From: Clostridium sp. M62/1
GTDB taxonomy: Bacteria; Bacillota; Clostridia; Lachnospirales; Lachnospiraceae
NCBI RefSeq assembly: GCF_020736365.1
Contig: NZ_CP085988.1
Location: 1,866,001 to 1,930,000, forward strand
Direction of reading: 5' to 3'
DNA length: 64,000 bases
Under the pieces are notes generated by a model that was given only the letters and a program-made list of their open reading frames with translations, ran no database searches and was not told the DNA's origin. The position numbers and the translations under genes are program-made. This document shows positions 8,004-16,332 of this stretch, piece by piece (the stretch's first letter is position 1; each line of letters starts with the position of its first letter).

Positions 8004-9860
8004 ATGCCATTTAATAAAGCGCAGGAGGCGGCGGTAAACCACGGGGAAGGCCCCATGATGGTCCTTGCCGGGCCGGGCTCGGGAAAGACGACGGTGGTGA
8101 CACACAGGGTGCAGAGCCTGATTGAGAGGCATGGAGTCAACCCCTCATCGATTCTTGTCATCACATTTACGAGGGCCGCAGCCAGAGAAATGAAGGAGCG
8201 GTTTGAGCGTCTGATGGAGGGGCGGTGCCTGCGGGGGCAGGTGAGCTTTGGAACCTTCCATGCCGTTTTTTTCAGGATCCTCAAGCTGGCCTACGGCTAT
8301 GAGGCAGCCGATATTATCAGGGAGGATCAGCGGCTTCGCTTTATGCGGGAACTGGTGGCAAAGGAGCAGCTGGAGCCGGAGGACGAAAATGAGCTGATCG
8401 CCTCCCTTCTTTCAGAGATAAGCTCTGTGAAGGGAGAGCTGATTGATCTTGACCACTATTATGCAAAGAGCTGCTCGGAGGAGGCCTTCAAGCGAATCTA
8501 TGCAGGCTATGAGGAGAGACTCAGAAGAAACAGAAAGATCGACTTTGATGACATGCTTGTAATGTGCTATGAGCTGTTCCGGCAGCGGCCGGATATTCTG
8601 GGGGCCTGGCAGAAAAAGTATGCCTATATTTTGGTGGACGAGTTTCAAGACATTAACCGGCTGCAGTATGAGATTGTGCGGATGCTTGCAGCCCCCCGGA
8701 ACAATCTGTTTATTGTGGGGGACGATGATCAGTCCATCTACCGGTTTCGGGGAGCGAGGCCGGAGATTATGCTGGGTTTCGAGCGGGACTATCCAGATGC
8801 CGGGAGAGTTCTTCTCGATGTCAACTACCGCTCCACGAAGGAGATTGTGGACGCGTCCCTGCGTCTGATCGGAAACAATGAAAAACGCTTTAAAAAGTCC
8901 CTAAGGACGGCTGGAAGCAGAGGCAGAAAGGTGATCACCCGTGTCTGGAAGGATGAGGAGGAGGAGAACAGCCGCATCGCCGAGGAGATCCGGATGTACA
9001 GCGAGGCAGGCTGTGCCTACCGGGACATCGCCGTTCTCTACCGCACCAATTCAGGCCCCCGCAGGCTTATAGAAAAGCTGATGGAGTACAACCTGCCCTT
9101 TAAAGCCAGGGATGTGGTCCCGAATCTCTATGAGCACTGGATCTCAAAAAATATTCTGGCCTACATCCGGGTGGCTCTGGGAAGCAGGGAGAGGGGAGAA
9201 GTGCTTCAGATGATCAACCGTCCGGCCCGGTATATCAGCAGGGATGCCCTTCAGGCGCCGCAGATCTCCTTTGACGAGGTCAAGGGCTATTACCGGGACA
9301 AGGACTGGATGGTGGAGCGGATCGAAAGCCTGGAATTTGACCTGACGGCAATCAGCCGCATGTCGCCTCTTGCAGCCGTCAATTATATCAGGAAGTCCGT
9401 GGGATACGATGCCTGGCTTTACGAGTACGCGGCCGCCCACCGGATGAAGGCAGATGAATTTCTGGAAACGGCAGACCAGCTTAAGGAGAGCGCCGCCCGC
9501 TACAAAACCTTTGACGCCTGGTTTTCCCATATCAGCGAATATGGGGAGGAGCTGAAACGCCAGGCCAGGGAGAGGGAGCAGACGGCAGATGCTGTGACCC
9601 TGTCCACCATGCACAGCTCCAAGGGGCTGGAGTACAGGGTGGTCTATATTCTGGATGCCAATGAGGGAGTGACGCCTCACAGCAAGGCTGTCCTGGACGC
9701 AGATATCGAGGAGGAGAGACGGCTGTTCTATGTGGCCATGACCAGGGCAAAGCAGAGGCTCCACGTGTACAGCGTAAAGGAGAGATACCATAAGCCGGCG
9801 GAGGTTTCCAGGTTTGTGGAGGAGTATCTGGACGGGGAGGAAGAGCAGACGGTATTGTGA
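8004..9860 (+). CDS. UvrD/PcrA-like superfamily 1 DNA helicase
   Basis: This ATP-driven 3'-5' DNA helicase belongs to the UvrD/Rep family, likely acting in repair or in clearing replication conflicts. Motif I is GPGSGKT (about residues 28-34), motif II is DEFQD, motif III is GDDDQSIYRFRGA, and the C-terminal motifs include TMHSSKGLEY and VAMTRAKQRL. At 618 residues it is shorter than PcrA (about 720) and has a reduced C-terminal region, typical of the small second UvrD-like helicase of Lachnospiraceae. The frame is open further upstream, but the ATG at 8004 gives MPFNKAQEAAV, the usual N-terminus of the family. GGAGGGAG lies rather far upstream (7983-7990). It is followed by the cobO-like gene after 78 bases. 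Confidence 0.9.
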   Translation: MPFNKAQEAAVNHGEGPMMVLAGPGSGKTTVVTHRVQSLIERHGVNPSSILVITFTRAAAREMKERFERLMEGRCLRGQVSFGTFHAVFFRILKLAYGYEAADIIREDQRLRFMRELVAKEQLEPEDENELIASLLSEISSVKGELIDLDHYYAKSCSEEAFKRIYAGYEERLRRNRKIDFDDMLVMCYELFRQRPDILGAWQKKYAYILVDEFQDINRLQYEIVRMLAAPRNNLFIVGDDDQSIYRFRGARPEIMLGFERDYPDAGRVLLDVNYRSTKEIVDASLRLIGNNEKRFKKSLRTAGSRGRKVITRVWKDEEEENSRIAEEIRMYSEAGCAYRDIAVLYRTNSGPRRLIEKLMEYNLPFKARDVVPNLYEHWISKNILAYIRVALGSRERGEVLQMINRPARYISRDALQAPQISFDEVKGYYRDKDWMVERIESLEFDLTAISRMSPLAAVNYIRKSVGYDAWLYEYAAAHRMKADEFLETADQLKESAARYKTFDAWFSHISEYGEELKRQAREREQTADAVTLSTMHSSKGLEYRVVYILDANEGVTPHSKAVLDADIEEERRLFYVAMTRAKQRLHVYSVKERYHKPAEVSRFVEEYLDGEEEQTVL

Positions 9861-9938
9861 TGGAAAGAAAACCGGGATAAGAGCTGAAGCGGTTTCTGAA
9901 ACCGGGGGATGGAAAAATGGAAAGAGAGGTGGAACCGG

Positions 9939-10520
9939 ATGGGCTGTGTGCATATTTACTGCGGCGACGGAAAGGGAAAGACCACTGCCGCCGTCGGGCT
10001 GGCTGTGCGAATGCAGGGATGCGGGGGATATGTGATAGCTGCCCGCTTTTTAAAGACAGATGAGTCGGGGGAAGTGGGGGCTTTGAAAAGCCTTCCCGGC
10101 ATCGAGCTTTTGCCGTGCGACAGAAGTTTCGGGTTTACCTGGCAGATGACAGATGCCCAGAGGGAGGAAGCGTCCGGTTACTATGGAGCCATGTTTGAGC
10201 GGGCGCGCGAAAGGGCTCTGGAGCTCTGCGATAGGCTGGAGGAAAAAGAGCGGGAGGAGAAAAAGAATGCCGTCCCGGACAGAGACTGCCGGGCGCTTTT
10301 GATCCTTGACGAGATCTTCGCAGCCTGCAGCGGCGGATTTGTGCAGGAGAAGAAAGTGGTGGATTTTCTGCGAAAGAGGCCCCATAACCTTGAGGTGGTC
10401 ATGACAGGCAGAAATCCGTCAGAAGAACTTCTGGGAGAGGCGGACTATATCTCAGAGATTGTGTGCAGGAGACATCCCTTTGAGAAGGGGATGACAGCCC
10501 GCCGGGGGATTGAATACTGA
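9939..10520 (+). CDS. cobO: Cobalamin adenosyltransferase, CobO/BtuR type
   Basis: These enzymes transfer the 5'-deoxyadenosyl group of ATP to cob(I)alamin or cob(I)yrinic acid diamide, making coenzyme B12. The N-terminal P-loop YCGDGKGKTTAA is characteristic. The middle has LILDEIFAA, followed by VVMTGRNP, and the C-terminus HPFEKGMTARRGIEY closely matches the family's conserved end. Length is 193 residues, which is normal. An ATG at 9909 is in frame, but the GAGAGGTGG site at about 9923-9931 serves the ATG at 9939, which also gives the standard N-terminus. It sits between a helicase and a membrane protein, with no other B12 genes nearby, so its role here is probably cofactor salvage. Confidence 0.85.
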   Translation: MGCVHIYCGDGKGKTTAAVGLAVRMQGCGGYVIAARFLKTDESGEVGALKSLPGIELLPCDRSFGFTWQMTDAQREEASGYYGAMFERARERALELCDRLEEKEREEKKNAVPDRDCRALLILDEIFAACSGGFVQEKKVVDFLRKRPHNLEVVMTGRNPSEELLGEADYISEIVCRRHPFEKGMTARRGIEY

Positions 10521-10607
10521 ACCTCTGCCGGCCCCATGAGAAGTGTATCAATCCGGCGGCCGCACAGGAGGAAGAACTCTCAGGAGAGAATGGAAAGGAC
10601 AGTGAGA

Positions 10608-11342
10608 ATGAACAGAGCAAAAAAGCCGCAGATGAGCCTGATCACGAAGGAAATGCGGCTGAGATACTTAAACGAGATGGAGAAGAAACATCCGGGATAC
10701 ATCTATGAGAGGGACAAGCTTTACATGTTCGTCTACACTTTTACGGGAGTCAGGCTGGTATACAGCCTGCTCTATATCATGCTGATCTTGTTTTATCAGA
10801 CTCTCGTGCCGAGCGGGATCAGCCTGTCCAGCGGGTTTGTCAGTCTGTTCGGCACAGCAGTATTCTATTTCTGGTATACCCTGCTTTTGACCTCCGGGTG
10901 GGCCGTGGCGGCGCTGATGATAGCGGCCAGGGGAATCGGTCTGGTTATAGGAGGAACCTCCCTCTTAAACAGCGCTCCGGTGCTGGTCATGGGTCTGCCG
11001 GGATTAACAGCCCTTCCCGCCATTTTCATTATGACAGCGGGGATGGTTTTACAGTTCATAGAGGCGGTATTCTGTATCTATGTAGTCTTTGAGCCAAAGG
11101 CGGCCATGACAATCAGGCTGAACCGCCAGATGGGATCCTGGTTTATGACGAACCAGGTGTCGAGGGATACGCTTGAGCGCATGGCCGGATATAAAAATGA
11201 AGCCCAGGACAGCATAGGGGACAGGGAGGAAAGCGAGGAAAGCGAAGAAAGCGGCGGCAGGGAGAGGACTCAGGATGCAGACTGCGCAGAAAAAGGGGAT
11301 GACCAGGGGAGAACCCCCTCCGGTTCAGAGCGGAAGGAATAG
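10608..11342 (+). CDS. Multi-pass membrane protein of unknown function
   Basis: I do not recognise the family. The protein has 244 residues: a basic cytoplasmic start, about four membrane helices (near residues 40-62, 75-100, 105-125 and 130-160), and a hydrophilic acidic tail rich in Glu, Ser and Gly from about residue 195. The motif EKKHPGYIYERDKLYMF before the first helix is distinctive. In-frame ATGs exist at 10536 and 10590, but neither is well placed relative to a ribosome site; the ATG at 10608 follows GGAAAGG by nine bases. It probably belongs to the helicase-cobO transcript. No function is proposed. Confidence 0.7.
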   Translation: MNRAKKPQMSLITKEMRLRYLNEMEKKHPGYIYERDKLYMFVYTFTGVRLVYSLLYIMLILFYQTLVPSGISLSSGFVSLFGTAVFYFWYTLLLTSGWAVAALMIAARGIGLVIGGTSLLNSAPVLVMGLPGLTALPAIFIMTAGMVLQFIEAVFCIYVVFEPKAAMTIRLNRQMGSWFMTNQVSRDTLERMAGYKNEAQDSIGDREESEESEESGGRERTQDADCAEKGDDQGRTPSGSERKE

Positions 11343-11570
11343 AGACGGCCTGCAGCTATTTTCAGACCCGCCGCAGGTCTTCCCGGAGAATGCAGGAATT
11401 CACAGGAAAAGCAGGTGAAAAGCTGCTTGATTTTTCGCCTTTTCTCTGATAAAGTTTAAAAAGAAGGACGCCCTGTCCTGCCGCGCAGGAGAAAGGCCCG
11501 AAAGGCGGACCATGCAGAGAGAGGTCCGGGGCTTCACAGTGAAAGATAAAACAGAAAGGTAAGAAAATCT

Positions 11571-11906
11571 ATGGCTGAAAACAAGAATGTAAATCCGGCA
11601 GCAGAGAATGAGGAAGAGATGACAGTGACCCTGACACTGGATGACGGAAGAGAACTGGAATGTGTAGTTCTCACTATTTTCCCGGCCGGTGAGAAGGAGT
11701 ATATTGCCCTGCTTCCCATGGATGATGAGGACAGTGAAGAGGGAGAGGTTTACCTGTACCGCTATACAGAGGACGAGAACGGAGAGCCGAACCTTGAGAA
11801 CATCGAGGACGACGATGAGTATGAGATCGTCGCTGACGCCTTCGACGAGCTCCTTGACGAGCAGGAGTACGACGAGCTGGTCGGCGAGGACGAGTTAGAA
11901 GAATAA
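11571..11906 (+). CDS. DUF1292 (YrzB-like) small acidic protein
   Basis: This very acidic 111-residue protein has the DUF1292 pattern: a beta-rich core (TVTLTLDDGRELECVVL, EYIALLPMDDE, EVYLYRY) followed by a run of Glu/Asp. In many Firmicutes this family is encoded near yrrK, yrzL and alaS and its function is unknown. Here it is isolated: 228 bases of leader lie upstream, with no promoter I would trust, and ychF lies convergently downstream. The ATG follows GAAAGGTAAG. It ends just before an exceptionally long terminator hairpin. Confidence 0.85.
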   Translation: MAENKNVNPAAENEEEMTVTLTLDDGRELECVVLTIFPAGEKEYIALLPMDDEDSEEGEVYLYRYTEDENGEPNLENIEDDDEYEIVADAFDELLDEQEYDELVGEDELEE

Positions 11907-11913
11907 GAGGTGT

Positions 11914-11971
11914 GGAAAACCCCCATGTTTTTTTGTTCCAGAAAAGTCACAAAAAAACATGGGGGTTTTCC
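11914..11971 (+). terminator. Very long terminator hairpin A (DUF1292 side)
   Basis: The arms 11914-11936 and 11949-11971 form a perfect 23-bp stem that contains the T-run (seven T) in its own 5' arm. The 12-base loop is TCCAGAAAAGTC. It starts eight bases after the DUF1292 stop codon. A weaker GGGAAGG/CTTCCC stem follows at about 11973-12005. Confidence 0.8.
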
Positions 11972-12009
11972 TGGGGGAAGGGAAACGGGAGTGTCTCTTC
12001 CCTCCCAAG

Positions 12010-12063
12010 AAAAAAACGAGGATATTTTGTGACTTCGCTGGAACAAAATATCCTCGTTTTTTT
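12010..12063 (-). terminator. Very long terminator hairpin B (ychF side)
   Basis: The arms 12010-12030 and 12043-12063 form a perfect 21-bp stem ending in A7/T7. It lies just beyond the ychF stop codon, so it can terminate ychF on the minus strand and readthrough on the plus strand. Its 12-base loop, GACTTCGCTGGA, is the reverse complement of the loop of hairpin A at 10 of 12 positions. Confidence 0.8.
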
Positions 12064-12070
12064 CTACATA

Positions 12071-13168
12071 CTATACATTGAAGCGGAACAGGATCACATC
12101 TCCGTCCTTTACCACGTATTCCTTGCCCTCCATGCGGACAAGGCCCTTTTCCTTTGCTGCGGTGTACGTTCCGCAGTCCAGAAGATCCTGGTAGTTGACA
12201 ACCTCGGCCTTGATGAAGCCTCTCTCGAAGTCGGAGTGGATCTTTCCGGCTGCCTGGGGAGCTTTTGTGCCGACCTTGATGGTCCAGGCTCTCGTCTCCG
12301 TCTCTCCGGCGGTCAGATAGCTGATGAGGCCAAGAAGGCGGTAGCTTGCGGCGATCAGCTTGTCGAGCCCGGATTCCTTCAGCCCCAGATCCTCCAGGAA
12401 CATCTTTTTCTCATCTTCGTCCAGTTCTGCAATCTCCTGCTCAATCTGGGCGCAGATGACAAATACCTCGCTGCCGTTTTCAGCTGCAAATTTTCTGACT
12501 TCCTGGACATAGGCATTGCCGGCCGCGTCATCCGCCAGATCATCCTCGGCTACATTGGCGGCGAAAATCACAGGCTTCCAGGTTAAGAGATTTAAGGAGG
12601 AGATAAAGGCCAGCTCGTCCTCATCCTCTGTCTCATAGCTTTTGGCCAGCTTTCCTTCCTCCAGATGGGCGTACATGGCTTTCAGGATTTCAAGCTCCTT
12701 TGCGAGAGCCTTGTTTCCCATGGCGCTCTTTGTAGTCTTTGCGATGCGGCGCTCCAGAATCTCCATATCAGAGAAAATCAGCTCCAGATCAATGGTTTCA
12801 ATATCTCTTAAGGGGTTTACGCTTCCGTCTACATGTACAACGTTGGGATCATCGAAGCAGCGAACTACATGGACGATAGCGTCTACTTCGCGGATGTTGG
12901 AGAGAAACTGGTTTCCGAGTCCCTCGCCCTTGGAAGCTCCCTTTACCAGACCGGCAATGTCCACAAATTCGATGACAGCCGGAGTAATCTTGGCAGAATT
13001 ATAGAGCGCTGCCAGCTTCTGGAGTCTCTCGTCGGGAACGGGAACGACGCCCACATTCGGGTCGATGGTGCAGAAGGGATAGTTGGCGGACTCGGCGCCG
13101 GCCTTCGTCAGAGAGTTGAATAATGTACTTTTTCCTACGTTTGGTAAACCTACGATACCTAATTTCAT
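12071..13168 (-). CDS. ychF: Ribosome-associated GTPase/ATPase YchF
   Basis: YchF (Ola1 family) is a universally conserved P-loop protein of the Obg group that binds ribosomes and prefers ATP over GTP. The G1 motif is GLPNVGKST (residues 7-15). The NxxE-type variant of the G4 region (FAANVAED) explains the altered nucleotide preference of the family. The C-terminal TGS-like domain is present (TIKVGTKAPQAAGKIH and GFIKAEVV). At 365 residues it is full length. The ribosome site AAAGGATA precedes the ATG. It converges on the DUF1292 gene. Confidence 0.95.
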   Translation of the reverse strand: MKLGIVGLPNVGKSTLFNSLTKAGAESANYPFCTIDPNVGVVPVPDERLQKLAALYNSAKITPAVIEFVDIAGLVKGASKGEGLGNQFLSNIREVDAIVHVVRCFDDPNVVHVDGSVNPLRDIETIDLELIFSDMEILERRIAKTTKSAMGNKALAKELEILKAMYAHLEEGKLAKSYETEDEDELAFISSLNLLTWKPVIFAANVAEDDLADDAAGNAYVQEVRKFAAENGSEVFVICAQIEQEIAELDEDEKKMFLEDLGLKESGLDKLIAASYRLLGLISYLTAGETETRAWTIKVGTKAPQAAGKIHSDFERGFIKAEVVNYQDLLDCGTYTAAKEKGLVRMEGKEYVVKDGDVILFRFNV

Positions 13169-13190
13169 AATACGTATCCTTTCTATTCTT

Positions 13191-13249
13191 CAGGGCTGCT
13201 TCAGGCACGGCACGCGGCAGAATACCTGCGGCAGAAGCCCTGTTTTTTT
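13191..13249 (+). terminator. Terminator-like hairpin in the ychF/transporter gap
   Basis: CAGGGCT (13191-13197) pairs with AGCCCTG (13236-13242), followed on the plus strand by seven T (13243-13249). It lies within the presumed 5' leader of ychF on the other strand, so its real orientation is uncertain. The rest of the 13169-13407 gap shows no promoter I would trust for either gene. Confidence 0.35.
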
Positions 13250-13407
13250 ATCGGCTGATAGTCTTTTATAAGAATAGCATAGAATGGGGGGAAAGAAAAG
13301 AGAAAAATGTTTGCTTTTCTGCCTGCGATATATTAAGATAAGAGATTGAGGTATAAGGAAACTGCTGCTTTTTAAATTTAAAGCGGCATAGTGAAGGAGG
13401 AAATTGG

Positions 13408-14736
13408 ATGAGTCACAAAAACGGAAGCTTCAGCAGCTCGCTGGGCTTTGTACTTGCCTGTGTGGGCTCAGCGGTGGGGCTTGGAAATATCTGGATGTTT
13501 CCCTACCGCCTGGGGCAGTATGGAGGGGCGGCCTTTCTGGTCCCCTATATATTCTTTGTGGTGCTGTTCGGTTTGACCGGCCTGTCAGCGGAGTTCGCCA
13601 TCGGCAGGCGCGCCAGGACGGGAACCCTCGGCTCCTATGAGCTGTGCTGGGGAGACGGACAGAAAGACGGCTTCAGAAAGACGGTGGGAAAGGCAATCGG
13701 CTGGATTCCGCTTATCGGGTCTCTGGGAATTGCGATCGGCTACTCCATTATCATCGGATGGGTGCTGCGCTCATTTGCAGGCTCCCTGACAGGAAGCATT
13801 CTGAACACAGATTCTGCAGAATATTTTTCTCAGGTTACAGGCAGCTTCGGAAGCCTGCCCTGGCATATTGCCGTAGTTCTCATTACCGTGCTGATCCTGC
13901 TCACAGGCTCAGTTACCCAGATTGAGAAGGCCAACCGTATCATGATGCCGGTATTTTTTGTACTGTTTGCCGTGCTGGCTGTGCGGGTGTGCTTCCTGGA
14001 CGGTGCAGGGGCAGGCTATCGCTTTCTCTTTGTGCCGAAGTGGGAACAGCTGAAAAATGTGGATACCTGGGTTATGGCTATGGGACAGGCGTTTTTCTCC
14101 CTCTCCATCACAGGCTCCGGCATGATCGTTTACGGCTCCTATCTCAATAAGGATACAGACATTATCGGAGCATCCATGAGGACCGTGGGCTTTGACACAG
14201 TAGCAGCCATGCTTTCGGCTCTTGCCATCATGCCCGCTGTGTTTGCCTTTGGAATCGAGCCGAATTCCGGACCGTCCCTGATGTTTATCACAATCCCGAA
14301 GATTTTTTCGCAGATGCCCATGGGACAGTTTTTTTCTGCTATCTTCTTCCTGTCCGTGGTGTTTGCAGGGATTACCTCTTTAATTAATATGTTCGAGGCA
14401 GTCATTGAGAGCTGGCAGCACAAATTCGACATACCGCGCCGCCTGGCTGTGGCGCTCTGCGGAATCATCTGCCTGGGCATCGGCGTGTTCCTGGAACTGG
14501 AGGCATACGTGGGAAGCTGGATGGATTTTATCACCATTATTGTCACCCCTCTCGGCGCTGTGCTGGGAGCCGTATCGGTTTACTATGTATTCGGATACAG
14601 GAAAATCAGGAAAGAGCTGGAAACCGGCAGAAAGACACCTGTTCCCGGTTGGTTTGGAGGAGTGGCCAGATATCTGTATGTACCGCTGACGGTTGTGGTA
14701 TTTATTCTGGGAATTATCTATAAGGGAATTGGGTAG
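13408..14736 (+). CDS. Sodium-dependent neurotransmitter/amino acid symporter (NSS/SNF family)
   Basis: This LeuT-fold secondary transporter couples Na+ entry to uptake of an amino acid or amine. The unwound TM1 signature is GSAVGLGNIWMFPYR, followed by LGQYGGAAFLVPY. About eleven to twelve helices fit in the 442 residues, as in the shorter bacterial members. In LeuT-like members the sequence is GNxxRFP; here the Arg position is Met and an Arg stands two residues after FP. This marks the common 'MFPYR' Firmicutes subgroup, in which the extracellular gate residue must differ. GAAGGAGG precedes the ATG. The substrate cannot be read from the sequence. Confidence 0.9.
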   Translation: MSHKNGSFSSSLGFVLACVGSAVGLGNIWMFPYRLGQYGGAAFLVPYIFFVVLFGLTGLSAEFAIGRRARTGTLGSYELCWGDGQKDGFRKTVGKAIGWIPLIGSLGIAIGYSIIIGWVLRSFAGSLTGSILNTDSAEYFSQVTGSFGSLPWHIAVVLITVLILLTGSVTQIEKANRIMMPVFFVLFAVLAVRVCFLDGAGAGYRFLFVPKWEQLKNVDTWVMAMGQAFFSLSITGSGMIVYGSYLNKDTDIIGASMRTVGFDTVAAMLSALAIMPAVFAFGIEPNSGPSLMFITIPKIFSQMPMGQFFSAIFFLSVVFAGITSLINMFEAVIESWQHKFDIPRRLAVALCGIICLGIGVFLELEAYVGSWMDFITIIVTPLGAVLGAVSVYYVFGYRKIRKELETGRKTPVPGWFGGVARYLYVPLTVVVFILGIIYKGIG

Positions 14737-14798
14737 AAAAACGTCGGTTTCCGAGCCCTGTTTGTCGAAAAAGAGGATACAATGTCGAGCGAATGTGT

Positions 14799-14827
14799 TT
14801 GATTTTTGGGGATTCGTGACTTAAAAT
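14799..14827 (+). promoter_or_regulatory. Housekeeping promoter of lgt
   Basis: TTGATT (14799-14804), 17 bases and TAAAAT (14822-14827), about 25 bases before the lgt ATG. Confidence 0.6.
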
Positions 14828-14854
14828 AAAAATTGCATCGAAAGGAGAACGTGT

Positions 14855-15730
14855 ATGACGGAAGGTGCAGACATAAGTTTTGTCCATCTCGGTATAACGA
14901 TCGAGCATCTGAGGAACAGTATTTCTATCGGAGGATTTGAAATTGCCTATTATGGAATTATCATAGGATGCGGTATGCTTGCCGGGATTTATATGGCGCA
15001 GAGGGATGCGCGCAGGAGAGGACAGAATCCTGAAATCTATCTGGATTTTGCCCTATATGCGATCATCTTTTCCATCATAGGAGCCAGACTGTACTATGTC
15101 ATTTTTAACTGGGACCTTTATAAGAATGATCCAATCCAGATTTTCAATCTGCGGGGAGGCGGGCTGGCTATCTACGGAGGAATTATCGGGGCCGTCCTGA
15201 CGTTGATTGTATTTTCAAGGATCAAGAAGACTTCGTTCTTTTCGATGGCAGACAGCGGATGTATCGGACTGGTGACAGGGCAGATTATCGGACGGTGGGG
15301 TAATTTTTTCAACTGCGAGGCCTTCGGCGGCTACACAGATAATCTGTTCGCAATGAGAATTAAAATGTCACTGGTAAATCCTTCTATGATTTCACAGGGG
15401 CTTCTCGAACATAGAATAGTGGAAAACGGGGTGGAGTATATCCAGGTTCACCCGACCTTCCTCTATGAATCGCTCTGGAATGTAGGAGTCCTGATTTTTC
15501 TGCTGTGGTACCGAAAGAGAAAAAGGTTCGATGGAGAGGTGCTGTGGGTGTATCTTTTGGGATATGGACTCGGTCGCGCATGGATAGAAGGGCTTCGCAC
15601 CGATCAGCTTCTGTTCTTTGGCACGGGTATTCCTGTATCCCAGGCATTGTCGATGATTCTGGTGGCTGCCTCAGCAGCCGTTATCATCTGGAAACGATTG
15701 CGGTTAAAAACAGGGATAAAAGGAGAATAG
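14855..15730 (+). CDS. lgt: Phosphatidylglycerol--prolipoprotein diacylglyceryl transferase
   Basis: Lgt attaches diacylglycerol to the lipobox cysteine of prolipoproteins, the first step of lipoprotein maturation, and acts in the membrane. The catalytic Arg/Asn-bearing signature appears as IGRWGNFFNCEAFGG around residues 147-161. The GGLAIYGGIIGA motif and the C-terminal GRAWIEGLRTDQL motif are also in place. Seven membrane helices fit in 291 residues. AAAGGAGAA precedes the ATG. At least three probable lipoproteins in this window (near 38.6, 52.5 and 60.7 kb) would be its clients. The Spo0E-like gene starts two bases after its stop. Confidence 0.95.
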   Translation: MTEGADISFVHLGITIEHLRNSISIGGFEIAYYGIIIGCGMLAGIYMAQRDARRRGQNPEIYLDFALYAIIFSIIGARLYYVIFNWDLYKNDPIQIFNLRGGGLAIYGGIIGAVLTLIVFSRIKKTSFFSMADSGCIGLVTGQIIGRWGNFFNCEAFGGYTDNLFAMRIKMSLVNPSMISQGLLEHRIVENGVEYIQVHPTFLYESLWNVGVLIFLLWYRKRKRFDGEVLWVYLLGYGLGRAWIEGLRTDQLLFFGTGIPVSQALSMILVAASAAVIIWKRLRLKTGIKGE

Positions 15731-15732
15731 AA

Positions 15733-15888
15733 ATGGCAAATGCAAAAGAAGAGTTAGTGGAGAAAATCGAGAGGGTGAGAAAAAAAATGGATCTCTGCAT
15801 CGAGCGCAGGGAAGAATACCGGAAGATATACGAGTACAGCGTGGAACTTGACGAACTGCTGAATCAGTATATTGTGGCCGGCTATTAG
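15733..15888 (+). CDS. Spo0E-like aspartyl-phosphate phosphatase
   Basis: This 51-residue helical protein carries the Spo0E family signature SVELDELLNQYI near its C-terminus (residues 36-47); the Ser and Asp of SxxxD are the hallmark. Family members dephosphorylate Spo0A~P and so delay sporulation. An N-terminal helix (KEELVEKIERVRKKMD) would form the two-helix hairpin typical of the family. AGGAG lies seven bases before the ATG, at the very end of lgt, so the two are co-transcribed. A terminator follows after about 50 bases. Membership rests on the signature and size; the target is inferred. Confidence 0.85.
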   Translation: MANAKEELVEKIERVRKKMDLCIERREEYRKIYEYSVELDELLNQYIVAGY

Positions 15889-15940
15889 AATGGGATAATT
15901 CTCAGAGATTCTTAAACACATATTGCAACAAAGCCGCATG

Positions 15941-15972
15941 CAGGCGCTGTCGTTATGGCAGCGCCTGTTTTT
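15941..15972 (+). terminator. Intrinsic terminator of the lgt transcript
   Basis: CAGGCGCTG (15941-15949) pairs with CAGCGCCTG (15959-15967), with a nine-base loop, followed by TTTTT. Confidence 0.85.
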
Positions 15973-16011
15973 CATATCACAGGAAACTTCGTTCCCTGTG
16001 ATATGAAAAAC
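15967..16011. repeat. Long inverted repeat overlapping the terminator tail
   Basis: The arms 15967-15983 (GTTTTTCATATCACAGG) and 15995-16011 are perfect complements around an 11-base spacer. It begins inside the T-run of the previous terminator. It may be a second, bidirectional terminator or a dispersed palindromic repeat. The roughly 400-base gap 15889-16294 holds this element, the hairpins at 15941 and 16075, and no gene that I can support. Confidence 0.55.
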
Positions 16012-16074
16012 GCTCCGCGGGGATCGCACTGCGGCGGAGAGGGATATGGCTGCTTTGCAGCCCCGCCGCAGGCG

Positions 16075-16103
16075 AAGAATCCTGAGAGGCAGGATTCTTT
16101 ATT
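16075..16103 (+). terminator. Third hairpin in the lgt-mraZ gap
   Basis: AAGAATCCTG (16075-16084) pairs perfectly with CAGGATTCTT (16090-16099) around a five-base loop, followed by TATTTTG. Together with the two preceding stems it insulates the division cluster from lgt readthrough. Confidence 0.5.
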
Positions 16104-16294
16104 TTGTCCAGCGGCCGGCGCGGAAAGACAGACTTCGCGGAAAGAAAGACTTTTTGACCGGAAAAGAGGGGGCCTGAAAAGATGCCTGCCGGCCGGAAAA
16201 ACGTGAAAACGAGATGAAAATTCAGCTAATTTTCCAAATGGAAAAAATTGCCGGCCCGATCTTTGCAATTTACATAATTTTTTTGAAAAATTCC

Positions 16295-16323
16295 TTGCTA
16301 TTTTTTTTCGTATGTACTACTAT
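16295..16323 (+). promoter_or_regulatory. Promoter of the mraZ division cluster
   Basis: TTGCTA (16295-16300), 17 bases and TACTAT (16318-16323) in a very AT-rich stretch. Transcription would start at or just inside the MraZ boxes, allowing repression by MraZ. TATTAT just beyond is an alternative -10. Confidence 0.5.
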
Positions 16324-16332
16324 TATAAATAC

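Noticed and set aside
15955..16206. Open frame of 83 codons in the lgt-mraZ gap
   Set aside because: It runs through three hairpins and a T-run, has no ribosome site and a composition unlike the neighbours.
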